Notes: generated by a model not told the origin, from the letters alone. 8,228 nt of DNA from Methylovulum sp. (GCA_028713595.1 JAQTNZ010000088.1:1-8228); one strand, 5' to 3'. Counted from the first letter of the stretch, positions 1-6,368 are shown. Numbers and translations: made by a program.

Positions 1-2
1 TA

Positions 3-230
3 CAGCCGTTTTTCCATAAAGTCTACTACTCCTGCGAGATCAATTTACGCAAACCCGATGCGGAGATTTTTGAATTTGTCTTACAGGAAAATGGCCTAAA
101 GCCTGAGGAAACCGTGTTTATTGATGACACGCTCGTCCATATTCAAGCTGCGCAAAGCATTGGTATTCAAGCCTTACATTTGCCTAAAGGCACTGAATTT
201 AAAGATTTATTAGCTACGGTGCTGGATTAA
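3..230 (+). CDS. HAD-family phosphatase, C-terminal part (5' end outside window)
   Basis: Only the last 75 residues are present; the reading frame is open from the left edge and stops with TAA at 228-230. The fragment carries two hallmark HAD motifs: motif III in LRKPDAEIFEF, where the Lys binds the phosphoryl group, and motif IV in VFIDDTLVHIQAA, whose acidic pair binds Mg2+. The spacing and the following 'GI.AL' strand resemble the subfamily IA variant-3 phosphatases such as E. coli YihX (glucose-1-phosphate phosphatase). A cytoplasmic sugar-phosphate or nucleotide phosphatase is therefore likely. The catalytic motif I Asp and the cap domain lie upstream of the window, so the substrate cannot be told. 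The gene converges on the minus-strand operon that follows. Confidence 0.85.
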   Translation, partial: QPFFHKVYYSCEINLRKPDAEIFEFVLQENGLKPEETVFIDDTLVHIQAAQSIGIQALHLPKGTEFKDLLATVLD

Positions 231-244
231 GCAAAACACCACGC

Positions 245-279
245 AAAAAAAAGCCGAAGCCTAACAAGGCTATTCGGCT
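245..279 (-). terminator. Intrinsic terminator (distal of two) for the minus-strand redox operon
   Basis: AGCCGAA (252-258) pairs with TTCGGCT (273-279), extended by GCC/GGC (259-261 with 268-270) around the loop TAACAA, with a 2-nt bulge. On the minus strand the stem is followed by a run of eight T (plus-strand A at 245-252, the last of which also forms the base of the stem). There is no T run on the plus side, so it acts mainly on the minus strand, although the hairpin may also help end the converging HAD gene. Confidence 0.7.
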
Positions 280-313
280 AAAGGCCAGGAGGATGGCTGC
301 ATAGAACCGTTTT

Positions 314-340
314 AAAAAAGGGGACAAACGCTTTGCCCCC
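314..340 (-). terminator. Intrinsic terminator (proximal) for the minus-strand redox operon
   Basis: GGGG (320-323) and CAAA (325-328) pair with TTTG (332-335) and CCCC (336-339) around a CGC loop, with one bulged A. On the minus strand this GC-rich stem runs straight into six T (plus-strand A at 314-319). It lies about 25 nt past the stop codon of the secreted cysteine protein and is the first of two tandem terminators. Confidence 0.7.
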
Positions 341-364
341 AGCAGTGAGTTTTATTTGAAAAGG

Positions 365-742
365 TTAACTTTTACCCGGCAACATACCCACCGAGCCAGG
401 CTTAATACGTTTGCAAGTCACCACCACATCTTCAAGATGGCATTGCTGTTTACCTGAATCAGCACCAGTGCAAACGTGGCACACCGGCTTGCCATTATCC
501 TTAATGACTTCGACATGCCAGCCGTAACCTTGTGACTGGCAAAACTTCTTGCTATATTTGTTCAGGTTGAAAGGCTTGTTGGCATTGGCAATCGCTTGGG
601 CTTCGTCGGCACAACCGGGCGACGGCAAGGTGTTCGCCATCAAATCCCGATAGATATATTCGGTCGCTACAGCGTGTCCTGACAGCGACAAACCGGAAAG
701 CAGCAGGACTGCCGCCAATACAGTGGCTAAAGGGACTTTCAT
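365..742 (-). CDS. Secreted six-cysteine protein of unknown function
   Basis: I do not recognise this family. From the preferred start it is 125 aa: a Sec signal peptide (Lys at residue 2, a hydrophobic core at about 5-18, AVA at 24-26 as the likely cleavage site) and a mature domain of about 99 aa. The mature part has six Cys (44, 68, 88, 91, 101, 110), two of them in a CHVC motif following an aromatic stretch (YGWHVEV). An even number of Cys in a periplasmic protein suggests disulfides; CxxC could instead be a redox or metal/haem site, but there is no CxxCH. Start choice: AGGAG at 754-750 is 7 nt from the ATG at 742 and 4 nt from the ATG at 745, but only 1 nt from a GTG at 748, so 742 is best and 745 is possible. 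It is the last gene of a three-gene operon with a thioredoxin-like protein, which suggests a thiol or redox role. That role is inference. Confidence 0.8.
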   Translation of the reverse strand: MKVPLATVLAAVLLLSGLSLSGHAVATEYIYRDLMANTLPSPGCADEAQAIANANKPFNLNKYSKKFCQSQGYGWHVEVIKDNGKPVCHVCTGADSGKQQCHLEDVVVTCKRIKPGSVGMLPGKS

Positions 743-764
743 CATCACTCTCCTAATACCATCA

Positions 765-938
765 TCAATTTAAGACCCGAATATTCATCTGGGCGTTTTC
801 TTGTTCTATCTGTTGTTTGATCGGGGCAAATTTTTCATTTTCGCTCTGTTTGACAATGGCAATGCCCGCCACTATGGCAAACACCGTGCCGCCGACATAC
901 AACCAGAACTTATCTGTTTTGGGTTCTTGTTCACTCAT
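765..938 (-). CDS. Small single-span membrane protein, 57 aa, unknown function
   Basis: A complete minus-strand frame runs from an ATG (938-936) to TGA (767-765). It begins MSEQEPKTDKFWLY and then has one hydrophobic segment (about residues 11-29, with small residues VGGTVFAIVAGIAIV). A charged, Gln/Glu-rich tail follows (about 30-57) that could form a short helix or coiled coil. A GAGG ribosome-binding site lies 8 nt upstream. It sits 24 nt after the thioredoxin-like gene and 22 nt before the secreted cysteine protein, all on the same strand, which strongly supports translation. The N-terminus is short with mixed charge, so orientation is not certain. No family is recognised. A membrane anchor or adaptor between the cytoplasmic CPVC protein and the periplasmic cysteine protein is a plausible inference. 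Confidence 0.75.
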   Translation of the reverse strand: MSEQEPKTDKFWLYVGGTVFAIVAGIAIVKQSENEKFAPIKQQIEQENAQMNIRVLN

Positions 939-962
939 GGCTGATACCTCTTTTTGTTATTC

Positions 963-1196
963 TTATTGTAAATCGCTCAGGGCGGCTCCGAAATTGATAT
1001 GGAAAACCTGCCTGTTCAACAGCAAAGCGGGTACGGATGCCACCCCCGCCGTCTGCGCTTCTTCGATACGCGCGGCTTGCTCGCCCAGATGCACGACTTC
1101 AACTGTGTATTTGCTGTGGTCAAGGGCATCGGCCACCAAGTGTTCCGCGCTAAGGCAAACAGGGCAACCGGCATGATAAAAAATGGCCGTATTCAT
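963..1196 (-). CDS. Small thioredoxin/glutaredoxin-like protein with CPVC active site
   Basis: The 77-aa protein has a short thioredoxin-fold layout. It opens with strand TAIFYHAG, then the redox motif C11-P-V-C14 at the start of a helix, a second strand (TVEVVHLG), and the cis-proline loop S54-V-P56 before strand ALLL. There is no signal peptide, so it is cytoplasmic. It is shorter than classical thioredoxin (about 105 aa) and nearer to glutaredoxin or NrdH-size proteins; the sequence would usually be annotated 'thioredoxin family protein'. A GAGG site lies 9-10 nt upstream of the ATG. It is the first gene of the minus-strand operon, behind a strong promoter overlapped by a palindrome, so expression is probably inducible. 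The likely role is thiol-disulfide exchange or persulfide handling; the partner is unknown. Confidence 0.85.
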   Translation of the reverse strand: MNTAIFYHAGCPVCLSAEHLVADALDHSKYTVEVVHLGEQAARIEEAQTAGVASVPALLLNRQVFHINFGAALSDLQ

Positions 1197-1215
1197 AAAA
1201 TCATCCTCAGTAAGT

Positions 1216-1234
1216 TAGTATCGAATCGATACTA
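1216..1234 (-). promoter_or_regulatory. Palindromic operator candidate over the redox-operon promoter
   Basis: TAGTATCG-AAT-CGATACTA is a perfect inverted repeat with 8-bp arms and a 3-bp centre. It overlaps the -10 hexamer (1231-1236) and the expected transcription start of the minus-strand operon, the classic position for a dimeric repressor such as an ArsR, TetR or Rrf2-type protein. No regulator gene lies in the window, so the protein that binds is unknown. Confidence 0.65.
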
Positions 1235-1259
1235 TATAAAAATCGCTTATCACTGTCAA
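1231..1259 (-). promoter_or_regulatory. Sigma-70 promoter of the redox operon
   Basis: On the minus strand a consensus -35 TTGACA (1259-1254) is followed by exactly 17 nt and then TATAGT (1236-1231), five of six matches to the -10 consensus. Transcription would start near 1224, inside the palindrome, giving a leader of about 28 nt before the thioredoxin-like gene. Such a near-consensus promoter suggests high output when it is not repressed. Confidence 0.75.
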
Positions 1260-1333
1260 CTGCTAAAATGTTGTTTGGGCTGGCCAGACAACGCCTTGCC
1301 AGACGGCTTTTGCGATAGCCCTTCGCTTTTCGC

Positions 1334-1387
1334 TTGCACCATGACAATGCGTCACCGCACAGCTATGGAGCTTGCGTCATGGTGCAA
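1334..1387. repeat. 12-bp perfect inverted repeat upstream of zwf
   Basis: TTGCACCATGAC (1334-1345) is the exact reverse complement of GTCATGGTGCAA (1376-1387), separated by 30 nt. There is no T tract on either side that would make it a normal intrinsic terminator. It could be a regulatory stem-loop in the zwf leader, a large operator pair, or the remains of a small palindromic element. Confidence 0.6.
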
Positions 1388-1513
1388 AAAGGCTTGGGCG
1401 CACCAATCAATACAGCATAGGGAAACAAATTCTGAGATAATAAGGCGTTAATATCACGGCATATTAATTGCTCACTTCCCACATTAGCCTTTCTATTTAC
1501 TCGGCGACTCGTA

Positions 1514-2983
1514 ATGACAGACAAAAAAACATTTAAACCCTGTGATTTGGTTCTCTTCGGTGCGCTTGGCGACTTATCCCGCCGTAAGCTACTTATCTCT
1601 TTGTATCGTTTGGAAAATGCCAACCTCATAGAGGACGACACACGCATTATTGGGGTTGACAGACATGCCCACGACAACGCCCAATTTGTCGATATTGCCT
1701 ATAAAAGTTTGCAGGCATTTTTAAGTGACGAGTTGGATGAGGCGGTTTGGCAACGCTTTTCCGCCCGATTGGGCTATGTGCAAATAGACTTGACCCAACC
1801 TGAGCAATACCAACAACTGAAAACCGTCACTGACAGCAAAGCCCGGGTGCTGGTCAATTACTTTGCCGTGTCGCCGTTTTTGTTTAAAAGCATTTGTCAG
1901 GGGCTACACCAGTCGGGAATTTTGACCGAAGAATCACGCATGGTGATGGAAAAGCCCATCGGCCATAACCTGAAATCATCAAAAGAAATCAATGATGAAG
2001 TTGCCAAAGTTTTTAAAGAAAAACAAGTTTTCCGTATCGACCATTATTTAGGTAAAGAAACGGTACTGAATTTGCTGGCGTTACGGTTTGCCAATTCCAT
2101 ATTCACCACCAACTGGAACCATAACACGATTGACCACATCCAGATTACCGTAGCCGAAGAAGTGGGCATTGAAGGGCGTTGGGAGTATTTTGACAAGACC
2201 GGGCAGTTGCGGGACATGGTGCAAAACCATTTGTTGCAAATTTTGACCTTTATCGCGATGGAGCCGCCGGTCAACCTGGAAGCCGAAAGCATCCATAATG
2301 AAAAGATCAAAGTCCTGAAAGCCTTGCGCCCTATCACGCTCAATAATGTCGAGGAAAAAACCGTGCGCGGCCAATATTCGGCAGGGTATTTAAAAGGCAA
2401 CGCCGTACCGGGGTATCTGGAAGAAGAAGGCGCGAACACCGAAAGCACCACCGAAAGCTTTGTGGCGTTGCGGGTGGACATTGATAACTGGCGGTGGGCC
2501 GGTGTGCCGTTTTATTTGCGCACCGGCAAAAGGATGCAGGGCAAACGCACCGAAATCGTGGTGTACTTTAAGCAATTGCCGCATAATATTTTTAAGGACA
2601 GCTTCCGCGATTTGCCGCCGAACAAACTCATCATCCATTTGCAACCGAATGAAGGCGTGGAGATTGAAATGCTCAATAAAATCCCCGGCATTGACGAACA
2701 TATCAAGCTGAAAAAAACCAAGCTGGACTTAAGCTTTTCCGAAGCCTTTAAAAAGAGCCGTATTTTCGGCGGTTACGAAAAATTAGTCTTGGAAGCCATG
2801 CGCGGCAACCCGACCTTGTTCTTAAGCCGTGAAGAAATCGAACAGGCGTGGACATGGATTGATTCGATACAAGATGCTTGGCGGCATCTTAACGCCGCGC
2901 CCAAAGCCTATTCGGCCGGCACTTGGGGGCCGGTCGCCTCGGTCGCCCTGATCGCTAGGGATGGTCGGGCTTGGGAAGAATAA
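1514..2983 (+). CDS. zwf: Glucose-6-phosphate 1-dehydrogenase
   Basis: This cytoplasmic enzyme oxidises glucose 6-phosphate to 6-phosphogluconolactone with NADP+ (or NAD+), the entry step to the Entner-Doudoroff and oxidative pentose phosphate routes. The 489-aa length matches bacterial Zwf (E. coli 491). The N-terminal Rossmann domain has the nucleotide-binding fingerprint GALGDLSRRKL (16-26). The substrate signature RIDHYLGKE starts at R174 (K181 and H177 bind or orient the substrate), and the catalytic base is H239 in DMVQNHLLQ. The C-terminal domain holds the family motif VPFYLRTGKRM. The ATG at 1514 fits the usual N-terminus just before the fingerprint, but no good Shine-Dalgarno sequence precedes it. 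It is the first gene of the Entner-Doudoroff block, with edd 66 nt downstream. Confidence 0.98.
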   Translation: MTDKKTFKPCDLVLFGALGDLSRRKLLISLYRLENANLIEDDTRIIGVDRHAHDNAQFVDIAYKSLQAFLSDELDEAVWQRFSARLGYVQIDLTQPEQYQQLKTVTDSKARVLVNYFAVSPFLFKSICQGLHQSGILTEESRMVMEKPIGHNLKSSKEINDEVAKVFKEKQVFRIDHYLGKETVLNLLALRFANSIFTTNWNHNTIDHIQITVAEEVGIEGRWEYFDKTGQLRDMVQNHLLQILTFIAMEPPVNLEAESIHNEKIKVLKALRPITLNNVEEKTVRGQYSAGYLKGNAVPGYLEEEGANTESTTESFVALRVDIDNWRWAGVPFYLRTGKRMQGKRTEIVVYFKQLPHNIFKDSFRDLPPNKLIIHLQPNEGVEIEMLNKIPGIDEHIKLKKTKLDLSFSEAFKKSRIFGGYEKLVLEAMRGNPTLFLSREEIEQAWTWIDSIQDAWRHLNAAPKAYSAGTWGPVASVALIARDGRAWEE

Positions 2984-3039
2984 TCGGCCAAACGGCTTAA
3001 CGCAAATCACCCTATTAAAAGTAACCGCAGTGATACAGT

Positions 3040-3043
3040 AGGA
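3040..3043 (+). promoter_or_regulatory. Ribosome-binding site of edd
   Basis: AGGA lies 6 nt before the ATG at 3050 and supports this start. It contrasts with zwf, the DUF1287 gene and eda, which lack a clear Shine-Dalgarno sequence. Confidence 0.7.
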
Positions 3044-3049
3044 TTATCT

Positions 3050-4870
3050 ATGCACCCATTATTAGAAAAAGTCACCAAAGAAGTTATAGACCGTAGCCAT
3101 AGAAGCCGTGAAGCGTATTTGGCGCGGATTGACAATGCCATCGGCAATGGCCCGCACCGTGGCGTTTTAGGTTGCGGCAATCTTGCCCACGGTTTCGCCG
3201 CCTGTGGTGCGGGAGAAAAATTAGATTTGGCGGGCGATAAAAAAGCCAATATTGCGATTATTTCCTCATATAACGATATGCTGTCCGCGCACGAGCCATA
3301 CAAAGACGCGCCAGCGTTGATTAAAGCCGCCATCAGCGCGGCGGGCGGTGTCGCCCAATTTGCCGGTGGCGTGCCAGCGATGTGTGACGGCATCACCCAA
3401 GGCCTGCCAGGTATGGAACTATCATTGTTCAGCCGTGACGTGATCGCCATGTCCACCGCTATCGGCCTAAGCCATAATATGTTTGATGGAGCGCTGTACT
3501 TGGGCGTATGCGATAAAATCGTTCCCGGACTGCTCATGGGAGCGTTAAGTTTTGGGCATTTGCCCGCCGTGTTTGTCCCCGCCGGCCCCATGCCTAGCGG
3601 CATCACCAATAAAGAGAAAGCACGGGCCAGACAACAATATGCCGAAGGCAAAATTGGCCGCGCCGAATTGTTGGAATCGGAATCCAAATCCTATCATAGC
3701 CCGGGCACCTGTACCTTTTACGGCACAGCTAACAGTAACCAGATGATGGTGGAAATGATGGGCCTGCATTTGCCAGGCAGCTCATTCGTCAACCCTTATA
3801 CACCGTTGCGTGATGAACTGACCAAAAAAGCCGCCGAGCAAGTCCTTAAATTCACTGCCTTAGGCAACGACTTCCGCCCTATCGGCCATGCCATCAACGA
3901 AAAGGCTATCTTAAACGCCTTGATTGGCCTCTTGGCAACGGGTGGCTCGACCAACCACACCATGCACTTGGTCGCTATTGCCCGTATGGCAGGCATTATC
4001 ATCAACTGGAATGACTTTGATAACCTCTCTAAAGCCATCCCGCTAATCACCAAGATTTATCCTAACGGCCCTGCTGACGTTAACCATTTCCAAGCCGCTG
4101 GCGGCATGGGCGTGCTGATTGGCGAACTGCTAAAGCACGGTATGATGCACGAAGACATTTTGACGATTGGCAACGAACGCGGCATGGGCCAATACACCCA
4201 AGAACCTAAAATCGTTGAAGGCAAACTGGTTTGGGAAGCGGGCCCTGCGGCTTCGCTAGATCCCGAAGTGATCGCCACGGTCGAAAAACCGTTTGCCGCA
4301 GGTGGCGGCATCCATTTGATACGCGGCAACTTAGGGCGCGGCATTTCCAAAGTCTCCGCCGTTTCCGAAGACCATCAAGTGGTGGAAGCCCCCGCTGTGG
4401 TCTTTGATGACCAGGACGAAATGATGGCGGCCTTTAAGCGCGGCGAGCTGAACCGGGATTTTGTCGCCGTGCTACGCTTCCAAGGCCCACGTTCCAATGG
4501 GATGCCGGAATTGCACAAACTGACCCCCGCCTTAGGCCTGCTCCAAGACAAAGGCTATAAGGTCGCATTGTTGACCGATGGGCGTATGTCCGGCGCGTCC
4601 GGCAAAGTGCCGTCCGCCATCCACATGTACCCCGAATGCGTCAACGGCGGGCCGTTGGCGAAAGTGCGTAACGGCGACATCATTTATCTGAACATCAAAA
4701 CCGGCGAAGTCAACGTCTTAGTGGACGAAACTGAATTTAACGGTCGTCTGGCCGAAGAAAATTCCGCCAAAAACCATCATTTTGGCATGGGACGGGAAAT
4801 GTTTGGCGGCTTCCGGCAGGGTGCGACCACCGCCGAAACCGGGGCGAGCAATTTGTTTGTGATTGACTAA
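3050..4870 (+). CDS. edd: Phosphogluconate dehydratase (Entner-Doudoroff)
   Basis: It dehydrates 6-phosphogluconate to 2-keto-3-deoxy-6-phosphogluconate (KDPG) in the cytoplasm, using an oxygen-sensitive [4Fe-4S] cluster. The 606-aa length fits Edd (E. coli 603). IlvD/Edd family signatures are intact: CDGITQG at 112-118, signature 1 CDKIVPG at 154-160, C220 in [16 protein letters not shown], and signature 2 [15 protein letters not shown] from T509. C154 and C220 are the expected cluster ligands together with one further Cys. IlvD (dihydroxyacid dehydratase) is the paralogue, but the length, the [19 protein letters not shown] segment and the neighbours zwf and eda favour Edd. The gene is preceded by a good AGGA site and probably shares a transcript with zwf. 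Confidence 0.97.
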   Translation: MHPLLEKVTKEVIDRSHRSREAYLARIDNAIGNGPHRGVLGCGNLAHGFAACGAGEKLDLAGDKKANIAIISSYNDMLSAHEPYKDAPALIKAAISAAGGVAQFAGGVPAMCDGITQGLPGMELSLFSRDVIAMSTAIGLSHNMFDGALYLGVCDKIVPGLLMGALSFGHLPAVFVPAGPMPSGITNKEKARARQQYAEGKIGRAELLESESKSYHSPGTCTFYGTANSNQMMVEMMGLHLPGSSFVNPYTPLRDELTKKAAEQVLKFTALGNDFRPIGHAINEKAILNALIGLLATGGSTNHTMHLVAIARMAGIIINWNDFDNLSKAIPLITKIYPNGPADVNHFQAAGGMGVLIGELLKHGMMHEDILTIGNERGMGQYTQEPKIVEGKLVWEAGPAASLDPEVIATVEKPFAAGGGIHLIRGNLGRGISKVSAVSEDHQVVEAPAVVFDDQDEMMAAFKRGELNRDFVAVLRFQGPRSNGMPELHKLTPALGLLQDKGYKVALLTDGRMSGASGKVPSAIHMYPECVNGGPLAKVRNGDIIYLNIKTGEVNVLVDETEFNGRLAEENSAKNHHFGMGREMFGGFRQGATTAETGASNLFVID

Positions 4871-4893
4871 ACCTATCAGTACACGCTAGACCC

Positions 4894-5490
4894 GTGGGCA
4901 AGCCCTTTTATTTAATGTTGGCGTGCTGCCTGCTGGCCCTGCCTTTATTGGCTAGGGCGGACAGGCATTACAGCGCCATAGGCTTAGTGAAGGCCGCCCG
5001 TGCGCAGATTGGCATCACCGTCAGTTACGATCCGGCTTACCGCACATTAAGTTATCCTAACGGTGACGTGCCGATAGAGACAGGGGTCTGTACCGATGTG
5101 CTGATCCGCGCCTTGCGCAGCAGTGCGGGGATTGATTTGCAAAAAGCCATCCATGAAGACATGCAAGCCCATTTTGCCCACTACCCCAAACAATGGCGGC
5201 TAAAAGGCACGGACAAAAATATTGACCATCGCCGAGTCCTCAACCTGCAAACCTATTTTAAGCGCAGGGGCTACCCAGTGCCGCTCTCCACGCAGCCGGA
5301 GGACTTTAAGGCGGGGGATTTGGTGACGGCGACCATTCCGCCTAACCTACCGCATATTATGATCGTCAGTGACAAAACCACAGCATCGTCAAGACGGCCT
5401 TTAGTGATACATAATATCGGCAATGGTGTACAGGAAGAAGACCGTTTGTTTGCCTTCAAAATAACAGGGCACTACCGGATAAACTTGTGA
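4894..5490 (+). CDS. DUF1287 family secreted protein (possible NlpC/P60-like hydrolase)
   Basis: The 198-aa protein has a signal peptide (K3, hydrophobic core 5-19, A20-R-A22 before D23), so it is exported. The mature part matches the DUF1287 pattern: GVCTDVLIRALR with C66 and D68, DKNIDHRRVLNLQTYF from D107, GDLVTATIPPNLPHIMIVSD with H154, and VIHNIGNG with H173. A conserved Cys followed by His residues suggests a papain-like or NlpC/P60-like fold acting on peptides or peptidoglycan, but the function of the family is not established. The start is GTG at 4894, 24 nt after edd. The in-frame ATG at 4915 (residue 8) would remove the basic residue of the signal peptide, so GTG is preferred, although neither has a clear Shine-Dalgarno site. 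It is probably cotranscribed by position only and has no evident tie to sugar catabolism. Confidence 0.85.
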   Translation: MGKPFYLMLACCLLALPLLARADRHYSAIGLVKAARAQIGITVSYDPAYRTLSYPNGDVPIETGVCTDVLIRALRSSAGIDLQKAIHEDMQAHFAHYPKQWRLKGTDKNIDHRRVLNLQTYFKRRGYPVPLSTQPEDFKAGDLVTATIPPNLPHIMIVSDKTTASSRRPLVIHNIGNGVQEEDRLFAFKITGHYRINL

Positions 5491-5550
5491 CAATCCCGCG
5501 CCCCCTTAAATACCACCAACACATTTTAAAAATAACACACTGGTAAAAAC

Positions 5551-6201
5551 ATGACCCAAACCCACTGGAAAATTGCCCCCAAAGACGTATTAAATGCCGG
5601 CCCCGTCATGCCGGTCATGGTGATCCAAAACTTGGATGATGCCGTACCCTTAGCACAGGCGTTGGTTGCAGGCGGCATCAGGGTGCTGGAAATCACCTTA
5701 CGCACCCCTATCGCCTTAGAAGCCATCAAGCTTATCAGCGACAACGTCAAAGACGCGATAGTCGGCGCCGGCACCATCACCAGCCCCGAACAACTGAAAG
5801 CCGCCGAAGAAGCGGGTGCGGTGTTTGCCATCAGCCCAGGCTTGACCCCTAAGCTGTTGGCGGCGGCACAAACCGGCAACATCGCCCTGATCCCCGGCAT
5901 CGCCAGCTTGTCGGAACTGATGCTGGGCATGGAATACGGTTTGGATCATTTCAAATTCTTCCCGGCGGAAGCGGCGGGTGGCATCCCGATGTTAAAAGCT
6001 ATTGCAGGCCCTGTGCCTTATGTTACCTTTTGCCCGACCGGTGGCATTTCACCGGAAAACTACCAAGCCTATCTGGCCTTAAGCAATGTCGCTTGTGTCG
6101 GCGGTTCTTGGTTGGCTCCGGCTGATGTGGTCAAAGCAAAAAACTGGGCCAAAGTGACCGAGTTGGCGCAAGCGGCGATTGCCAACGCCAAAATGGCCTG
6201 A
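5551..6201 (+). CDS. eda: KDPG aldolase (2-dehydro-3-deoxyphosphogluconate aldolase)
   Basis: It cleaves KDPG to pyruvate and glyceraldehyde 3-phosphate, the last step of the Entner-Doudoroff pathway. The 216-aa length fits the class I trimeric family. The active-site Glu is E47 in VLEITLRTP and the Schiff-base Lys is K135 in HFKFFPAE. The TIM-barrel segments GAGTITSPEQL and CPTGGISPENY, the latter forming the phosphate-binding loop, are intact. Related KHG/KDPG aldolases also act on 4-hydroxy-2-oxoglutarate, but the neighbouring zwf and edd fix the role. No strong Shine-Dalgarno sequence precedes the ATG; the region before it is A-rich. It lies 60 nt after the DUF1287 gene on the same strand. 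Confidence 0.97.
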   Translation: MTQTHWKIAPKDVLNAGPVMPVMVIQNLDDAVPLAQALVAGGIRVLEITLRTPIALEAIKLISDNVKDAIVGAGTITSPEQLKAAEEAGAVFAISPGLTPKLLAAAQTGNIALIPGIASLSELMLGMEYGLDHFKFFPAEAAGGIPMLKAIAGPVPYVTFCPTGGISPENYQAYLALSNVACVGGSWLAPADVVKAKNWAKVTELAQAAIANAKMA

Positions 6202-6203
6202 TA

Positions 6204-6232
6204 AACGTTAAAGGACACTGGCTTTTAACGTT
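6204..6232 (+). repeat. Inverted repeat just after eda
   Basis: AACGTTAAA (6204-6212) pairs with TTTAACGTT (6224-6232) over an 11-nt loop, starting 3 nt after the eda stop codon. It lacks a following T run, so it would be a weak terminator at best. It overlaps the left end of the duplicated gltA leader and is followed by a smaller palindrome, GCCAC-CTA-GTGGC (6237-6249). Confidence 0.55.
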
Positions 6233-6254
6233 CATTGCCACCTAGTGGCTTAAA

Positions 6255-6307
6255 GCTACCCGTTTGAGGTTGGTTGCGGCCACTGCCGCCAACCTCAAAC
6301 GGGTAGC
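6255..6307. repeat. Perfect 19-bp inverted repeat (long hairpin) splitting the first gltA-leader copy
   Basis: GCTACCCGTTTGAGGTTGG (6255-6273) is the exact reverse complement of 6289-6307, with a 15-nt loop that itself contains GGC/GCC. The RNA hairpin would be very stable. It is followed by CAATAAAACAG rather than T residues, so it is not a standard intrinsic terminator. A REP-like or other inserted palindromic unit, or an RNA-stability element between eda and gltA, are the main options. Confidence 0.75.
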
Positions 6308-6338
6308 CAATAAAACAGAGAGAAAATCCATGATCCAT

Positions 6339-6368
6339 CCATGACCGCCGTGTGGTTCGGGCGGATGG
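6339..6368. repeat. Small GC-rich hairpin between the two gltA-leader copies
   Basis: CCAT (6339-6342) and CCGCC (6345-6349) pair with GGCGG (6360-6364) and ATGG (6365-6368) over a 10-nt loop, with a 2-nt GA bulge. It lies in the linker between the two leader copies, about 56 nt upstream of the gltA start, and could affect readthrough or translation. Confidence 0.5.

Larger units (their letters stand above)
1197..1513. other. 317-bp divergent intergenic region between redox operon and zwf
   Basis: The left part holds the minus-strand promoter and operator. The right part (about 1260-1513) must carry the zwf promoter, but I see no convincing -35/-10 pair; TTGCTC at 1468-1473 is a weak -35 candidate without a good -10. 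It also holds a long inverted repeat at 1334-1387 and a short direct repeat (GCCAGAC twice, at about 1282 and 1300). Open frames crossing this stretch do not look like proteins. Confidence 0.6.

Noticed and set aside
365..748. Resemblance to a methylamine dehydrogenase light chain, suggested by a small Cys-rich exported protein in a methylotroph-like genome
   Set aside because: The protein is too short, has only six Cys and lacks the Trp residues and Cys pattern of the tryptophan tryptophylquinone subunit. No other mau gene is nearby.
999..1451. 150-codon plus-strand frame across the redox promoter and zwf upstream region
   Set aside because: It overlaps the thioredoxin-like gene antisense and runs through the promoter, operator and inverted repeat; its product has no recognisable domain and no ribosome-binding site.
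3007..3687. 226-codon open frame antisense to edd
   Set aside because: It lies wholly opposite a clearly conserved Edd coding sequence, its product has low-complexity composition typical of reverse-complement shadows, and it has no family motif.
3050..4870. Dihydroxyacid dehydratase (ilvD) instead of edd
   Set aside because: The families share signatures, but length, the Edd-type N-terminal segment and placement between zwf and eda fit phosphogluconate dehydratase.
6255..6307. Intrinsic terminator between eda and gltA
   Set aside because: The stem is strong, but neither strand has a T run after it, so it was kept as an inverted repeat of unknown role.
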